Shown here: positions 1 to 8,148 of the stretch, in pieces
How the letters are laid out: every line of letters starts with the position of its first letter
Position numbering within the stretch: the stretch's first letter is position 1
Translations under genes and position numbers: made by a program
Source of the DNA: Acidipropionibacterium thoenii DSM 20276
GTDB taxonomy: Bacteria > Actinomycetota > Actinomycetes > Propionibacteriales > Propionibacteriaceae
NCBI RefSeq assembly: GCF_000423445.1
Contig: NZ_AUHZ01000011.1
Location: 39,084 to 103,083 of the forward strand
Reading direction: 5' to 3'
Length of the DNA stretch: 64,000 nucleotides
The notes under the pieces: model-generated
The model's database searches: none
The model's input: only the letters and a program-made list of their open reading frames with translations
Told to the model about the DNA's origin: nothing

Positions 1-731
<731 letters not shown>

Positions 732-792
732 TCACGGCGTCCCGGGCCCACCAGCACGGCGTCTCGGCCCCACCAGCACGGTCCCGGCGCTG

Positions 793-1299
793 TCAGCGCG
801 GAGACTGCGAGTAGCCGCGATCGGCGTCCAGGCGGTGGGCGATGTCGGCGGCCATCCTGTCCATCTCCGCGGGATCGCCGACCCCGGGCCGGACGATATG
901 AGTGCGTCGCACCTGGCCGTGGTAGAGGGTCAGCCGTGACCGGGACTCGGTGAGAGCCGCCCGGGTGACGTCGGCCCATGTGCCCGAACGATCCTGGCCG
1001 GCGCCATGGATGTGGTAGCCCTTGGCGTCCAGATCGACATACAGGCGCATCCGGAACATCGACCAGGTCGCGGTCAGAGCCAGCGCGATACCCAGCGCCA
1101 GCACCACCGCGAAGAGCGCGATCCAGCCATTGGACCAGTCTCGGGCGGCGTCCACCACGATGAGCACCGCACCGGCGATCGACATCACCGCCGCCACCGC
1201 GTATCCGGTGAACGGGGGCCGCGGTTTGAGGACATGCCTGGTCGTTCCGGCAGGAAGACCCTGTGGGGTGGTCGCTGGCGTCGCCGCCGCATCTGGCAT
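793..1299 (-). CDS. Small membrane protein of unknown function (two TM segments, PH-like tail)
   Basis: A 168-residue protein that I do not recognise by name. After a short Ala/Thr/Pro-rich N-terminus there are two hydrophobic segments, about residues 31-50 and 58-80, separated by a brief loop. A soluble C-terminal region of about 85 residues follows, containing alternating polar/hydrophobic strands (MRLYVDLDAKGYHIHG, SRLTLYHGQVRRTHIV). This layout resembles the small actinobacterial membrane proteins with a PH-like domain, but I cannot prove that fold. The ATG at 1299 was chosen because AGGAGG precedes it at good spacing; the longer reading frame would run into the tRNA gene upstream. It sits between argG and tRNA-Ser(UGA) on the same strand as both. 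Confidence 0.75.
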   Translation of the reverse strand: MPDAAATPATTPQGLPAGTTRHVLKPRPPFTGYAVAAVMSIAGAVLIVVDAARDWSNGWIALFAVVLALGIALALTATWSMFRMRLYVDLDAKGYHIHGAGQDRSGTWADVTRAALTESRSRLTLYHGQVRRTHIVRPGVGDPAEMDRMAADIAHRLDADRGYSQSPR

Positions 1300-1359
1300 G
1301 ACCGGCCTCCTGATCTGCGACTCGACAGGTCGTGAGTGACCGGAATGGTCCGGTCCACG

Positions 1360-1442
1360 CGGCGAGAGTGGGATTCGAACCCACGGAGGTTTCCCTCGGC
1401 CGCTTTCAAGGCGGCTGCACTCGTCCACTATGCGATCTCGCC
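1360..1442 (-). tRNA. tRNA-Ser (anticodon UGA)
   Basis: On the minus strand the acceptor arms GGCGAGA and TCTCGCC pair. The anticodon stem GCCGC/GCGGC encloses CTTGAAA (anticodon TGA). A type II variable arm GAGG-GAAA-CCTC follows, and the T arm is GTGGG-TTCGAAT-CCCAC. The long variable arm fits serine. The discriminator is G and CCA is not encoded. A TAGGAT hexamer lies 27 nt upstream and may be the -10 element. Confidence 0.96.
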
Positions 1443-1603
1443 AACCCGGTCGCCCGGGGTGCGACCTCATCCTAGCCATTCTCCCGGGATATCCGGCCCG
1501 TTGCCGCTCGGTCGAGGCGCCCTGCTGTGATGTGTGCCGAGGGGCCGCCGGTCATCCCACCAACCTCTCCCCGGCAGCTCCACCGCCATGGCAGGGTGGA
1601 GAC

Positions 1604-2605
1604 ATGCATGCGATCACAGTCCGTCCCACCGACCAGGCCGATGCGAAGGGACGCCACCGTCCCGGACCCGAGAAGCTGGAATGGTCCGAGGTCCCGACGC
1701 CGGCACCGGGCTCCGGGGAGGTCCTGGTCAAGGTGTCGGCCTGCGGGATGAACCGGGCCGATCTGCTGCAGCGCCAGGGGCTCTACCCGCCGCCTCCGGG
1801 GGTCTCCCAGATCATGGGCTTCGAGGTGGTCGGCACGATCGCGGAACTGGGCGACGACGTCTCCGGCTGGAAGGTGGGTGACCAGGTCGTCGGGCTGTTG
1901 GCCGGCGGAGGCTATGCCGAGTACGCCGTGGTGCCGGCCGGCCAGCTGCTCCACATGCCGGACGGCGTCGGCCCGGTGGTCGCTGCCACCCTGGTCGAGG
2001 TGGCCGCCACCGTGATCTCGAATATGGATCATGTCGGGCTGAAGGCCGGCGAGACCTTCCTGGTGCACGGCGGGGCCGGCGGCGTCGGCCAGTTCGCGAT
2101 CCAGTACGCCAAGGCGCTGGGTTGCACCGTCCTCACCACCTGTGGGACGCCGCAGAAGCAGGAGTTCTGCCGCCGACTGGGCGCCGACGTCGCGCTGGAC
2201 TACCACCAGGACTGGGTCGCGGGGGTCAAGGGCGCCACTGGAGGACACGGCGCCGACGTCATCCTTGACGTGATGGGGGCCAAGTATCTCGGCCTCAACG
2301 TCGATGCGCTGGCCACCGGCGGACGGCTGGTCATCATCGGGATGCAGGGAGGCACCAAGGGGGAGCTCAACATCGGAAAGCTGCTCTCCAAGAGGGCTCT
2401 GGTGACTGCCACCAGCCTGCGGTTCCGGCCGCTGGCCGAGAAGGCGCAGATCTGTCGGCGGGTCGAGGAGCTGGCCTGGCCGATGTATGCCGATGGTCGG
2501 ATCTCCCCGGCGCCGGTGGAGATCTTCCCGATCACCGAGGCGGCTGCCGCGCACACCCGACTGGAGTCCGGGGAGGTGCTGGGCAAGATCGCGCTGACGC
2601 TGTGA
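1604..2605 (+). CDS. NAD(P)H-quinone oxidoreductase, zinc-type alcohol dehydrogenase superfamily (PIG3/QOR-like)
   Basis: A 333-residue medium-chain dehydrogenase/reductase without structural-zinc cysteines. The N-terminal GroES-like domain (about 1-130) carries the PIG3-type signature CGMNRADLLQRQGLYPPPPG. The Rossmann domain has HGGAGGVGQ near residues 150-158 for NADPH binding. The family reduces quinones or enones with NADPH in the cytoplasm; the natural substrate cannot be read from sequence. The ATG at 1604 follows GGTGGAG with 4-5 nt spacing. A further 58 codons are open upstream, but they cross the tRNA-Ser promoter region and are not protein-like. The gene is monocistronic, with a short tandem repeat directly at its stop codon. 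Confidence 0.88.
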   Translation: MHAITVRPTDQADAKGRHRPGPEKLEWSEVPTPAPGSGEVLVKVSACGMNRADLLQRQGLYPPPPGVSQIMGFEVVGTIAELGDDVSGWKVGDQVVGLLAGGGYAEYAVVPAGQLLHMPDGVGPVVAATLVEVAATVISNMDHVGLKAGETFLVHGGAGGVGQFAIQYAKALGCTVLTTCGTPQKQEFCRRLGADVALDYHQDWVAGVKGATGGHGADVILDVMGAKYLGLNVDALATGGRLVIIGMQGGTKGELNIGKLLSKRALVTATSLRFRPLAEKAQICRRVEELAWPMYADGRISPAPVEIFPITEAAAAHTRLESGEVLGKIALTL

Positions 2606-2661
2606 CCCGATCGCGCTGAGGCCGCGACCCGATCGCGCTGAGGCCGCGACCCGATCGCGTG
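2604..2661. repeat. 22-bp tandem repeat, about 2.7 copies, starting at a stop codon
   Basis: The 22-bp unit begins GACCCGATCGCGCTGAGG. Two full copies (2604-2625, 2626-2647) and a diverging third partial copy lie end to end. The first overlaps the stop codon of the quinone oxidoreductase gene. The unit contains the palindromic core CGATCG. It could be a slippage product; no protein is encoded by it. Confidence 0.85.
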
Positions 2662-2776
2662 GGGCACCGACTGCGAACCGGGTGGGCTGCGTCATCTGGG
2701 TGACTCGGCGGCGGGACGGAACTGTTAGCGTTGAGCCGGGGCTGATCGTGGCCCCGACGTCGACACAGGAGTCAGC

Positions 2777-4024
2777 GTGACATCCGCAAGCTCAGCCCGC
2801 AGTACAGGTGAGGCAGCCGGCCCGGCCGGCCCCCGGGTCGTTGCGGCCTGGAACCCTCAGCAGGGCTCCGACAGGGCCCGCCGGCTGTTCGCCGGGCGAT
2901 TCGACAGCACGCCGGACGGCGTCTGGGCCGCCCCCGGACGGGTCAACATCATCGGTGAGCACACCGACTACAACGGCGGGCTGTGCCTGCCGATCGCCAT
3001 CCCGCACCGGACCTACGTCGCGCTGCGGGCCCGCCAGGACGACCAGATCCGATTGGTCTCGGCCTTCGGCGGGGAGGTCCTCGACTGGTCGGGCAGCGTT
3101 TCCGGCCTGCAACCGGGCCAGACGCCCACCTGGGTCGGCTATGTCGCCGGGGTGGCCTGGGCGCTGGCACGGCAAGGTCTGCCGGTCGACGGATTCAACG
3201 CCGCCCTGGTCTCCTGCGTCCCGACCGCAGCCGGGCTGTCCTCCTCGGCGGCCGTGGAGTGCGCCGTCGGGCTGGCCCTCGACGAGGTCAACGGGCTGGG
3301 AATGGGGGACTCCGACGCCGGCCGTCACCATCTGGTGAAGATCGCGGTGAGCACCGAGAACGACTTCGTGGGGGCCCGTACCGGGGATCTGGACCAGTCC
3401 GCCTCGCTGCGCACCCAGCGCGGTCACGCCCTGCTGCTGGACTGCCTGGACGGCTCGACCCGACAGGTGCCCTTCGATCTGGCGGCCGAGGACCTCGAGC
3501 TGCTGGTCATCGACACCCGCGCCACGCACAGCCACGCCACCGGCGGATACGGCCAGCGGCGGGCAACCTGCGAGGCGGCGGCGGTGATGCTGGGAGTCGA
3601 CACGTTGCGCGAGGTCGACGACCTGGACGAGGCGCTGGACCGACTGGCCAACGACGAGATGAGACGCCGGGTGCGCCACGTCGTCACCGAGATCGCCCGG
3701 GTCGAGGGGTTCGTCGCCCTGGTGGAGGCCGGTCGGCTGCGCGAGGTCGGCCCGACGATGAACGCCTCCCACGACTCACTGCGCGACGACTACGAGGTGA
3801 GCTGCCCGGAGTTGGACGTCGCGGTGGACGCCGCCCGTCGGGCCGGGGCGATCGGTGCCCGGATGACCGGTGGCGGCTTCGGTGGGTGCGCCATCGCACT
3901 GGTGGACGCCAGCAGGCGCCAGGAGGTTGCCGAGGCGGTCGTCGAGGCCTTCTCCCGGCACGGTTTCGGGGCTCCGCAGCTGTACGTCGTCACTCCATCG
4001 GATCCTGCCGGACGGGTGGACTGA
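2777..4024 (+). CDS. galK: Galactokinase
   Basis: GalK phosphorylates D-galactose at C1 with ATP, the entry step of the Leloir pathway, in the cytoplasm. The GHMP-family motifs are intact: the galactokinase signature GRVNIIGEHTDYNGG near residues 54-68, the phosphate-binding PTAAGLSSSAAVE near 150, and the C-terminal motif 3 TGGGFGGCAIALV near 366-378. At 415 residues it is slightly longer than usual (about 390), because of a loose N-terminal 20 residues. The GTG at 2777 has ACAGGAG just upstream. No galT or galE is adjacent, so the pathway must be completed elsewhere. It converges on the LCP gene with only 9 bp between stops. Confidence 0.95.
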   Translation: MTSASSARSTGEAAGPAGPRVVAAWNPQQGSDRARRLFAGRFDSTPDGVWAAPGRVNIIGEHTDYNGGLCLPIAIPHRTYVALRARQDDQIRLVSAFGGEVLDWSGSVSGLQPGQTPTWVGYVAGVAWALARQGLPVDGFNAALVSCVPTAAGLSSSAAVECAVGLALDEVNGLGMGDSDAGRHHLVKIAVSTENDFVGARTGDLDQSASLRTQRGHALLLDCLDGSTRQVPFDLAAEDLELLVIDTRATHSHATGGYGQRRATCEAAAVMLGVDTLREVDDLDEALDRLANDEMRRRVRHVVTEIARVEGFVALVEAGRLREVGPTMNASHDSLRDDYEVSCPELDVAVDAARRAGAIGARMTGGGFGGCAIALVDASRRQEVAEAVVEAFSRHGFGAPQLYVVTPSDPAGRVD

Positions 4025-4033
4025 GGGCCCCTG

Positions 4034-5959
4034 CTACTTCTGAATGGGGTTGTAGGCGCAGACGTCGGTCACCGATTGGCTCACCGCGGTGGCAGAGGCA
4101 GTCGGGGTGCTCGAGCCCGAGTTGCTGGGGGTGGGCGTCGGTGTCGGCGTCGCCGAGGGAGTCGGGCGGGGGGACGACGACGTCACCGGCTTGTTCCTGT
4201 TCTTGGAACTGGAGGCGTCGGCGATCGCCTCCTTCACCTGCGTGCGCATCAGGTTGTAGTTGGGGTCGTAGGCCACGAAACCGTTCTTGCCCTGGACGAA
4301 GAGCAGCCGGTTGACATTGGCGTCGCGCATCCGCATCACCAGCTCGACGAAGGCCGGCAGCATTCCCTGGGGGATGTCGGAGACCACCATGTCCCCGGAG
4401 GCCGCCGCGATCGACTCGAAACGGGTGAGCACCGTCTGGGGACTCACCTGGTCCAAGACCGCCTTCATGAGGCAGGACTGGCGTCCCATCCGGTCGTAGT
4501 CGGTGGACGCCGACCGGCTGCGCGCGTACCACATCGCCCGGTAGCCGTTGAGGTGCTGGTCGGGGCCGATCTCGATGTACCCGGTGGGGACCTTGCCCTC
4601 GGTGTTGCCGGCAATCGGCAGCCGTTCGTTGACATTGACGGTGACCCCGCCGACGGCGTCCACCAACTTCTGCAGGCCGTCGATGTCGAGCATCACGAAG
4701 TAGTCGATGGACAGTCCCAGGGCCTGGCCGATGCCCAGCTTGAGGGCGTCGGCGCCGGGGTAGTCGGTGTCGCCCATGGCCGCCTTGTGGTCGTTCTCGA
4801 CCGTGGACCAGACCGCATTGGCGAAGAAGTCCGAGTCGTCGCCGTGGCCGTTGGAGAAGCCGTTGGGGTAGATCTTGTGGAGCTCGGAGTTGGCGGGGAA
4901 GGGCAGATTGGCGAGGTTGCGGGGCACCTGGATGATCGTGGTGTTGCCGGTCTGGGTGTCGATCGAGGCGACCATCATGGTGTCGGTGTTCATCTCGCCG
5001 TGTTGGCGGTACTGGCGGGTCGAGGAGTCGTCCCCGCCGACCAGCAGGACGTTGACCCGCGGCTTCTGCCGCCAGATGTCGGCGACGCTCTGGTTGTAGT
5101 CGATGGAGGGGCGGGTGCCTGACTTCGACTCGGCGAAGATCTTGCTGAGTGCCGCCGACTCGTCACGGGCATAGCGTGCCGAGATCGCCATCGGAGCGGC
5201 GATCGCCAGGGACAGGGTGCCGACTAGGACTGCGGAGATCCACCGCTGCGGGTGGGTGATCCGGGCGGGCCGGATGTCGAGGTGGGTGAAGACCAGCAGG
5301 GCCACCAGGAGTACGGCCACTACCGGAAGGGCGATGGCGATGACGTTGAGGAGTCTGGGTCGTACTGCCACCGAGGCCAGCGCAGCAGGGCTGGTGACGG
5401 CCATGATGATGAGCACGGTGAGGGCGGCCAGGGCTAGACCGGTGACGGCCAGCCCGAACCGCCGGTGGCTGTCGCGGCGGCTCTCCATCAGGCCCAGGCC
5501 GGGCACCGCCGCGCCGAGCACCGTCCAGATCGCCGAGCGGCGGAAGGCCCTGCCGTCATGGCTGTCGTGCTGCGCGGCCGCCGCGGGCGCGCGGACGCCG
5601 GAGACTGAACGAGCGCTGACGCCGGCGTCGGCGGAGTAGTCCTCCGTCATCGCATAGCGGCCCTGACGGGGGAAGCCCGCGGTGCTGCCGCCGACGTCTG
5701 CGAACGGGTCGTCGGCGTCGGCGTCGACGGTGAGAGCGTGGGTCGGCGCGTAGTAGGGCTCATCGTCGTAGCCACCGTGCCGGGGATGGTCCTCGGTCGA
5801 CGGGTGCTTCTCGGCGCTCATCTGCTCGTCCCTCAGCGCCTGCTCCAGGGAGCGGCGGCCGAGGATGTGGGTGTCCTCCATGGACTCGGGGTCGTCGAGC
5901 CACCACGGATCTGCGTGTCGAGGGGCGTGCGAATCTCCACCGGAGTGGGAGTCGGCCAT
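4034..5959 (-). CDS. LytR-CpsA-Psr (LCP) family cell-wall glycopolymer ligase
   Basis: LCP enzymes transfer lipid-linked polymers (teichoic acid, arabinogalactan, capsule) to peptidoglycan outside the membrane. This 641-residue protein has a disordered acidic/His-rich cytoplasmic N-terminus (about 1-140) and four hydrophobic segments between about 145 and 270. The LCP domain (about 305-570) begins with PRVNVLLVGGDDS. It includes VPRNLANLPFP and the Arg/Asp-rich strip YARSRSASTDYDRMGRQ, whose arginines bind the polyprenyl pyrophosphate head group. The C-terminal Ser/Thr/Pro-rich tail (about 585-630) probably spans the wall. The ATG at 5959 follows AGAGGACG. It may attach the polymer made by the polysaccharide locus further along, but that link is only inferred. 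Confidence 0.92.
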   Translation of the reverse strand: MADSHSGGDSHAPRHADPWWLDDPESMEDTHILGRRSLEQALRDEQMSAEKHPSTEDHPRHGGYDDEPYYAPTHALTVDADADDPFADVGGSTAGFPRQGRYAMTEDYSADAGVSARSVSGVRAPAAAAQHDSHDGRAFRRSAIWTVLGAAVPGLGLMESRRDSHRRFGLAVTGLALAALTVLIIMAVTSPAALASVAVRPRLLNVIAIALPVVAVLLVALLVFTHLDIRPARITHPQRWISAVLVGTLSLAIAAPMAISARYARDESAALSKIFAESKSGTRPSIDYNQSVADIWRQKPRVNVLLVGGDDSSTRQYRQHGEMNTDTMMVASIDTQTGNTTIIQVPRNLANLPFPANSELHKIYPNGFSNGHGDDSDFFANAVWSTVENDHKAAMGDTDYPGADALKLGIGQALGLSIDYFVMLDIDGLQKLVDAVGGVTVNVNERLPIAGNTEGKVPTGYIEIGPDQHLNGYRAMWYARSRSASTDYDRMGRQSCLMKAVLDQVSPQTVLTRFESIAAASGDMVVSDIPQGMLPAFVELVMRMRDANVNRLLFVQGKNGFVAYDPNYNLMRTQVKEAIADASSSKNRNKPVTSSSPRPTPSATPTPTPTPSNSGSSTPTASATAVSQSVTDVCAYNPIQK

Positions 5960-6090
5960 GCTCGTCCTCTCGACGAAGGAAGTAGGCGGTTGCGCCGGTT
6001 GCGGACGGGCCCATGCGTCATGTTCGCAGGTTGGCTGCGCAGCAGCCGGCTGGGTCGAGCGCCGAGCCCATGGTAACCACCATCGCCGAA

Positions 6091-6119
6091 TTGCTGAGGT
6101 GCGGACTTGCCGATAGGGT
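6091..6119 (+). promoter_or_regulatory. Promoter of tRNA-Ser(GCU)
   Basis: TTGCTG (6091-6096) and TAGGGT (6114-6119) are spaced by 17 nt and lie 13 nt before the tRNA 5' end, which is a good geometry for a housekeeping sigma-factor promoter. Confidence 0.55.
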
Positions 6120-6132
6120 GGACCGGCATCCT

Positions 6133-6226
6133 GGAGGTGTCGCCTAGTCTGGTCTATGGCGCCCGCCTGCTAAGCGGGTTTGGGACTTAACTCCCATCGC
6201 GGGTTCAAATCCCGCCACCTCCGCCA
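6133..6226 (+). tRNA. tRNA-Ser (anticodon GCU)
   Basis: The acceptor arms GGAGGTG and CACCTCC pair. The anticodon loop CTGCTAA carries GCT. A long type II variable arm and the T loop TTCAAAT are present, and the 3' CCA is encoded. It is a serine isoacceptor reading AGC/AGU codons. Confidence 0.97.
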
Positions 6227-6263
6227 CCACCTCATGGGCGTGGTTCCTGTGATCACCGGATGC

Positions 6264-6293
6264 ATCGGCCGGGCCCTGCAGGGCCCGGCCGAT
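6264..6293. terminator. Strong hairpin after tRNA-Ser(GCU)
   Basis: A perfect 13-bp GC-rich stem beginning ATCGGCCGGGCCC closes a TGCA loop, 38 bp after the tRNA. Only a short TT follows, so it is a U-poor intrinsic terminator of the kind common in actinobacteria. Confidence 0.75.
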
Positions 6294-6322
6294 TTGGTGC
6301 CGGGCACCAGTCGTTGTAAAGT
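6294..6322 (+). promoter_or_regulatory. Candidate promoter of tRNA-Arg(ACG)
   Basis: TTGGTG (6294-6299) and TAAAGT (6317-6322) are spaced by 17 nt, directly after the preceding terminator, and lie 21 nt before the tRNA-Arg gene. This fits a separate transcription unit with a short 5' leader. Confidence 0.45.
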
Positions 6323-6343
6323 CTTCTAACGCGCAAGGTTCAA

Positions 6344-6419
6344 GCGCCCGTGGCTTAACGGATAGAGCATCTGACTACGGATCAGAAGGTTGGGGGTTCG
6401 AATCCCTCCGGGCGCGCCA
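6344..6419 (+). tRNA. tRNA-Arg (anticodon ACG)
   Basis: A 76-nt cloverleaf with acceptor arms GCGCCCG and CGGGCGC, anticodon stem CTGAC/ATCAG-type with loop carrying ACG, T loop TTCGAAT and encoded CCA. A34 of this tRNA is the substrate of TadA, which is encoded at 15474-16067 in the same window. Confidence 0.97.
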
Positions 6420-6425
6420 GCATCT

Positions 6426-6456
6426 CAGGCCCCGAGTCCTCAGGACTCGGGGCCTG
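6426..6456. terminator. Terminator after tRNA-Arg(ACG)
   Basis: A perfect 14-bp inverted repeat starting CAGGCCCCGAGTCC with a 3-nt TCA loop, 6 bp after the tRNA 3' end. Confidence 0.8.
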
Positions 6457-6575
6457 AACTGTGCCTCAGCCCCCGGGAACGGCACCGGCCGGCGACCGTC
6501 GGCAACGCCATCGTCCAAGGTGGCCTGGTCACGCGTGGTGATCTGGTGGGCTCAGACGAGCCGGACGGCGTCGTC

Positions 6576-6941
6576 TCACAGCTTCATCCGGTGTTCGGCA
6601 GGTGCCGGGGACTCCACCGCCTCCGGGGTCCAGTCGGCCGGCAGTCCGGCGACCTTCAACGCCTGGTCGAAGGCCTCGCAGGCCCCGCCATACCGTTGCG
6701 CGCGGTGCTGGGCCGTGGTGGCCAGGATAGTCGCACGCTGGGCCTGATCCTCGATCTGGCTGATCTGGCCGTTGTCCTTGATGAGGCGATCCAGTTCCCC
6801 GGCAGCAGTCTCGGCGGCCGCAACGGCGGCTCGCATCGCTGCCTCGGCCTCCAGCATCCTGGCGTAGGCGGTCACGACGTCTGTGGGCTGGCCGGCTTCC
6901 CGGTCACGCCTGCGCTTCCTCCACCACGACAAGAGTGCCAT
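6576..6941 (-). CDS. Small hypothetical protein with a coiled-coil helix
   Basis: A 121-residue protein that I do not recognise. A basic N-terminus (MALLSWWRKRRRDRE) is followed by a long Ala/Glu-rich helix of about residues 25-95 with heptad-like spacing, compatible with a coiled coil. The tail is short and proline-containing. There is no signal peptide or full membrane span; the Leu/Trp plus Arg-rich start could associate with a membrane or be a nucleic-acid-facing end. The ATG at 6941 follows AAGGGGAG at correct spacing, which supports a real gene. It is divergent from the glycerophosphodiesterase gene. Function is unknown. Confidence 0.7.
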   Translation of the reverse strand: MALLSWWRKRRRDREAGQPTDVVTAYARMLEAEAAMRAAVAAAETAAGELDRLIKDNGQISQIEDQAQRATILATTAQHRAQRYGGACEAFDQALKVAGLPADWTPEAVESPAPAEHRMKL

Positions 6942-7149
6942 CCGTCTCCCCTTGGTCCGACCATCCAGGATGATCCTAAGGGCTCTCAGGGAACCGCCCG
7001 CAGGTGATTGACGAAAACGGTCGATGCCGCACTTCTACCACGGTCCTGGCAATTCCACCGGTGTCGTGGAGAGGCTTTCGCCGCCGGTGACTGTGCGATG
7101 CTGGGCTCACGTTCGACCATGCGGATCGACCCGTTCGAAAGGACCTGCC

Positions 7150-7872
7150 ATGCCAGCCCTCTTCGCCCACCGCGGGGCCCACAGGAATCTGCCTGAGAAC
7201 ACCATGGTGGCCTTTCAGGAAGCCATTGCAGAAGACGCCGACGGGATCGAACTGGACGTCCAGATGACCGCCGACGGTCAGCTGGTGGTCTGCCACGACG
7301 AGAAGGTCGACCGGACCAGCGACGGGACCGGCCTCATCGGCGAGCACAGCCTGGCCGACCTGCAGGGGCTCAACTTCGCTGCCGGCAACCCGCAATGGGC
7401 TCGGGCGCAGATCCCGCTGCTCGACGAGGTGCTGGAGCTGCTGGCCCCCACCGAGTTGAGCCTGAACATTGAGCTGAAGAACAGCGTGATCCGCTATCCC
7501 CGGCTCGAGGAGGAGGTCGTCGAGGCGGTTCGGGTCCACAGGATGTCCGATCAGGTCGTGCTCTCCAGCTTCAACCACCGCAGCCTGGTCAAGCTGGCCG
7601 AGGCGGCACCGACCATCCGGCGTGGCGTGCTCTATGCCGACGACCTCGCCGACCCGTGGGACTACGCAGCGCGGATCGGTGTGCAGGCCGTCCACCCGGG
7701 CGGTTGGCTGTTGCGTGGTCGCGACGAGGTGCCGAGGTTCCACGCCGCCGGGCTGGCGGTACGGGTCTGGACCCTCGACGACCTGGACCAGATCCGTGAG
7801 GCGGCCGCGCTGGGGGTGGACGCCATCATCACCAACGACCCGGCGGGTGCGCGGGCGGCGCTAGCCTCCTGA
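7150..7872 (+). CDS. Glycerophosphodiester phosphodiesterase (GDPD)
   Basis: The enzyme hydrolyses glycerophosphodiesters to sn-glycerol 3-phosphate and an alcohol. The 240-residue protein lacks a signal peptide, so it probably acts in the cytoplasm. All canonical residues are present: FAHRGAHRNLPENT at 5-18 (catalytic His-Arg and the metal-binding Glu), GIELDVQMTADG near 37-48 (metal-binding E-x-D), and VVCHDEKVDRTSDG (second catalytic His). A TIM-barrel C-terminus with VWTLDDLDQ and GVDAIITNDP completes the fold. The ATG at 7150 has AAAGGA upstream; a longer open frame upstream is not protein-like. Compare the second GDPD-like protein at 37906-38847, whose metal site is altered. Confidence 0.92.
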   Translation: MPALFAHRGAHRNLPENTMVAFQEAIAEDADGIELDVQMTADGQLVVCHDEKVDRTSDGTGLIGEHSLADLQGLNFAAGNPQWARAQIPLLDEVLELLAPTELSLNIELKNSVIRYPRLEEEVVEAVRVHRMSDQVVLSSFNHRSLVKLAEAAPTIRRGVLYADDLADPWDYAARIGVQAVHPGGWLLRGRDEVPRFHAAGLAVRVWTLDDLDQIREAAALGVDAIITNDPAGARAALAS

Positions 7873-7972
7873 TTCGTGTGACCTCCGGCCTGGTTCGGGT
7901 CCGGCCGGCTGTGGACTGCTGGTCCCTGGTGTCCGGGTGTTGCGGGGCTGCTGGTCCCTGGCGGCCAGGGCC

Positions 7973-8040
7973 ACGTTCGTCCTCAAATCCGACGTTCGTC
8001 CTGGAATTCCAGGACGAACGCCAGATTTGAGGACGAACGT
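7973..8040. repeat. 68-bp near-perfect palindromic repeat between convergent genes
   Basis: Two 34-nt arms match at 32 positions around a GGAATTCC centre (8003-8010) with no loop. Each arm itself contains two copies of CGTTCGTCCT spaced by 19 nt. It lies 100 bp after the GDPD gene and 108 bp after the end of the convergent S9 peptidase gene. It could form a large cruciform or hairpin and act as a bidirectional terminator, or it may be a small mobile-repeat relic. Confidence 0.85.
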
Positions 8041-8148
8041 CGTTGAGGGGGTGGTGGACGTCCCGGATCTGTGAAGCCGGAAAGGGGGACGTGCGGAGCT
8101 GGGAAGAGCGCAGGAGCCGGTCGGGGAGCTGGTCCCACAGCTCCGGGC

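Noticed and set aside
1430..1603. N-terminal extension of the quinone oxidoreductase
   Set aside because: It covers the tRNA promoter region, lacks protein-like composition and has no ribosome site; the ATG at 1604 does.
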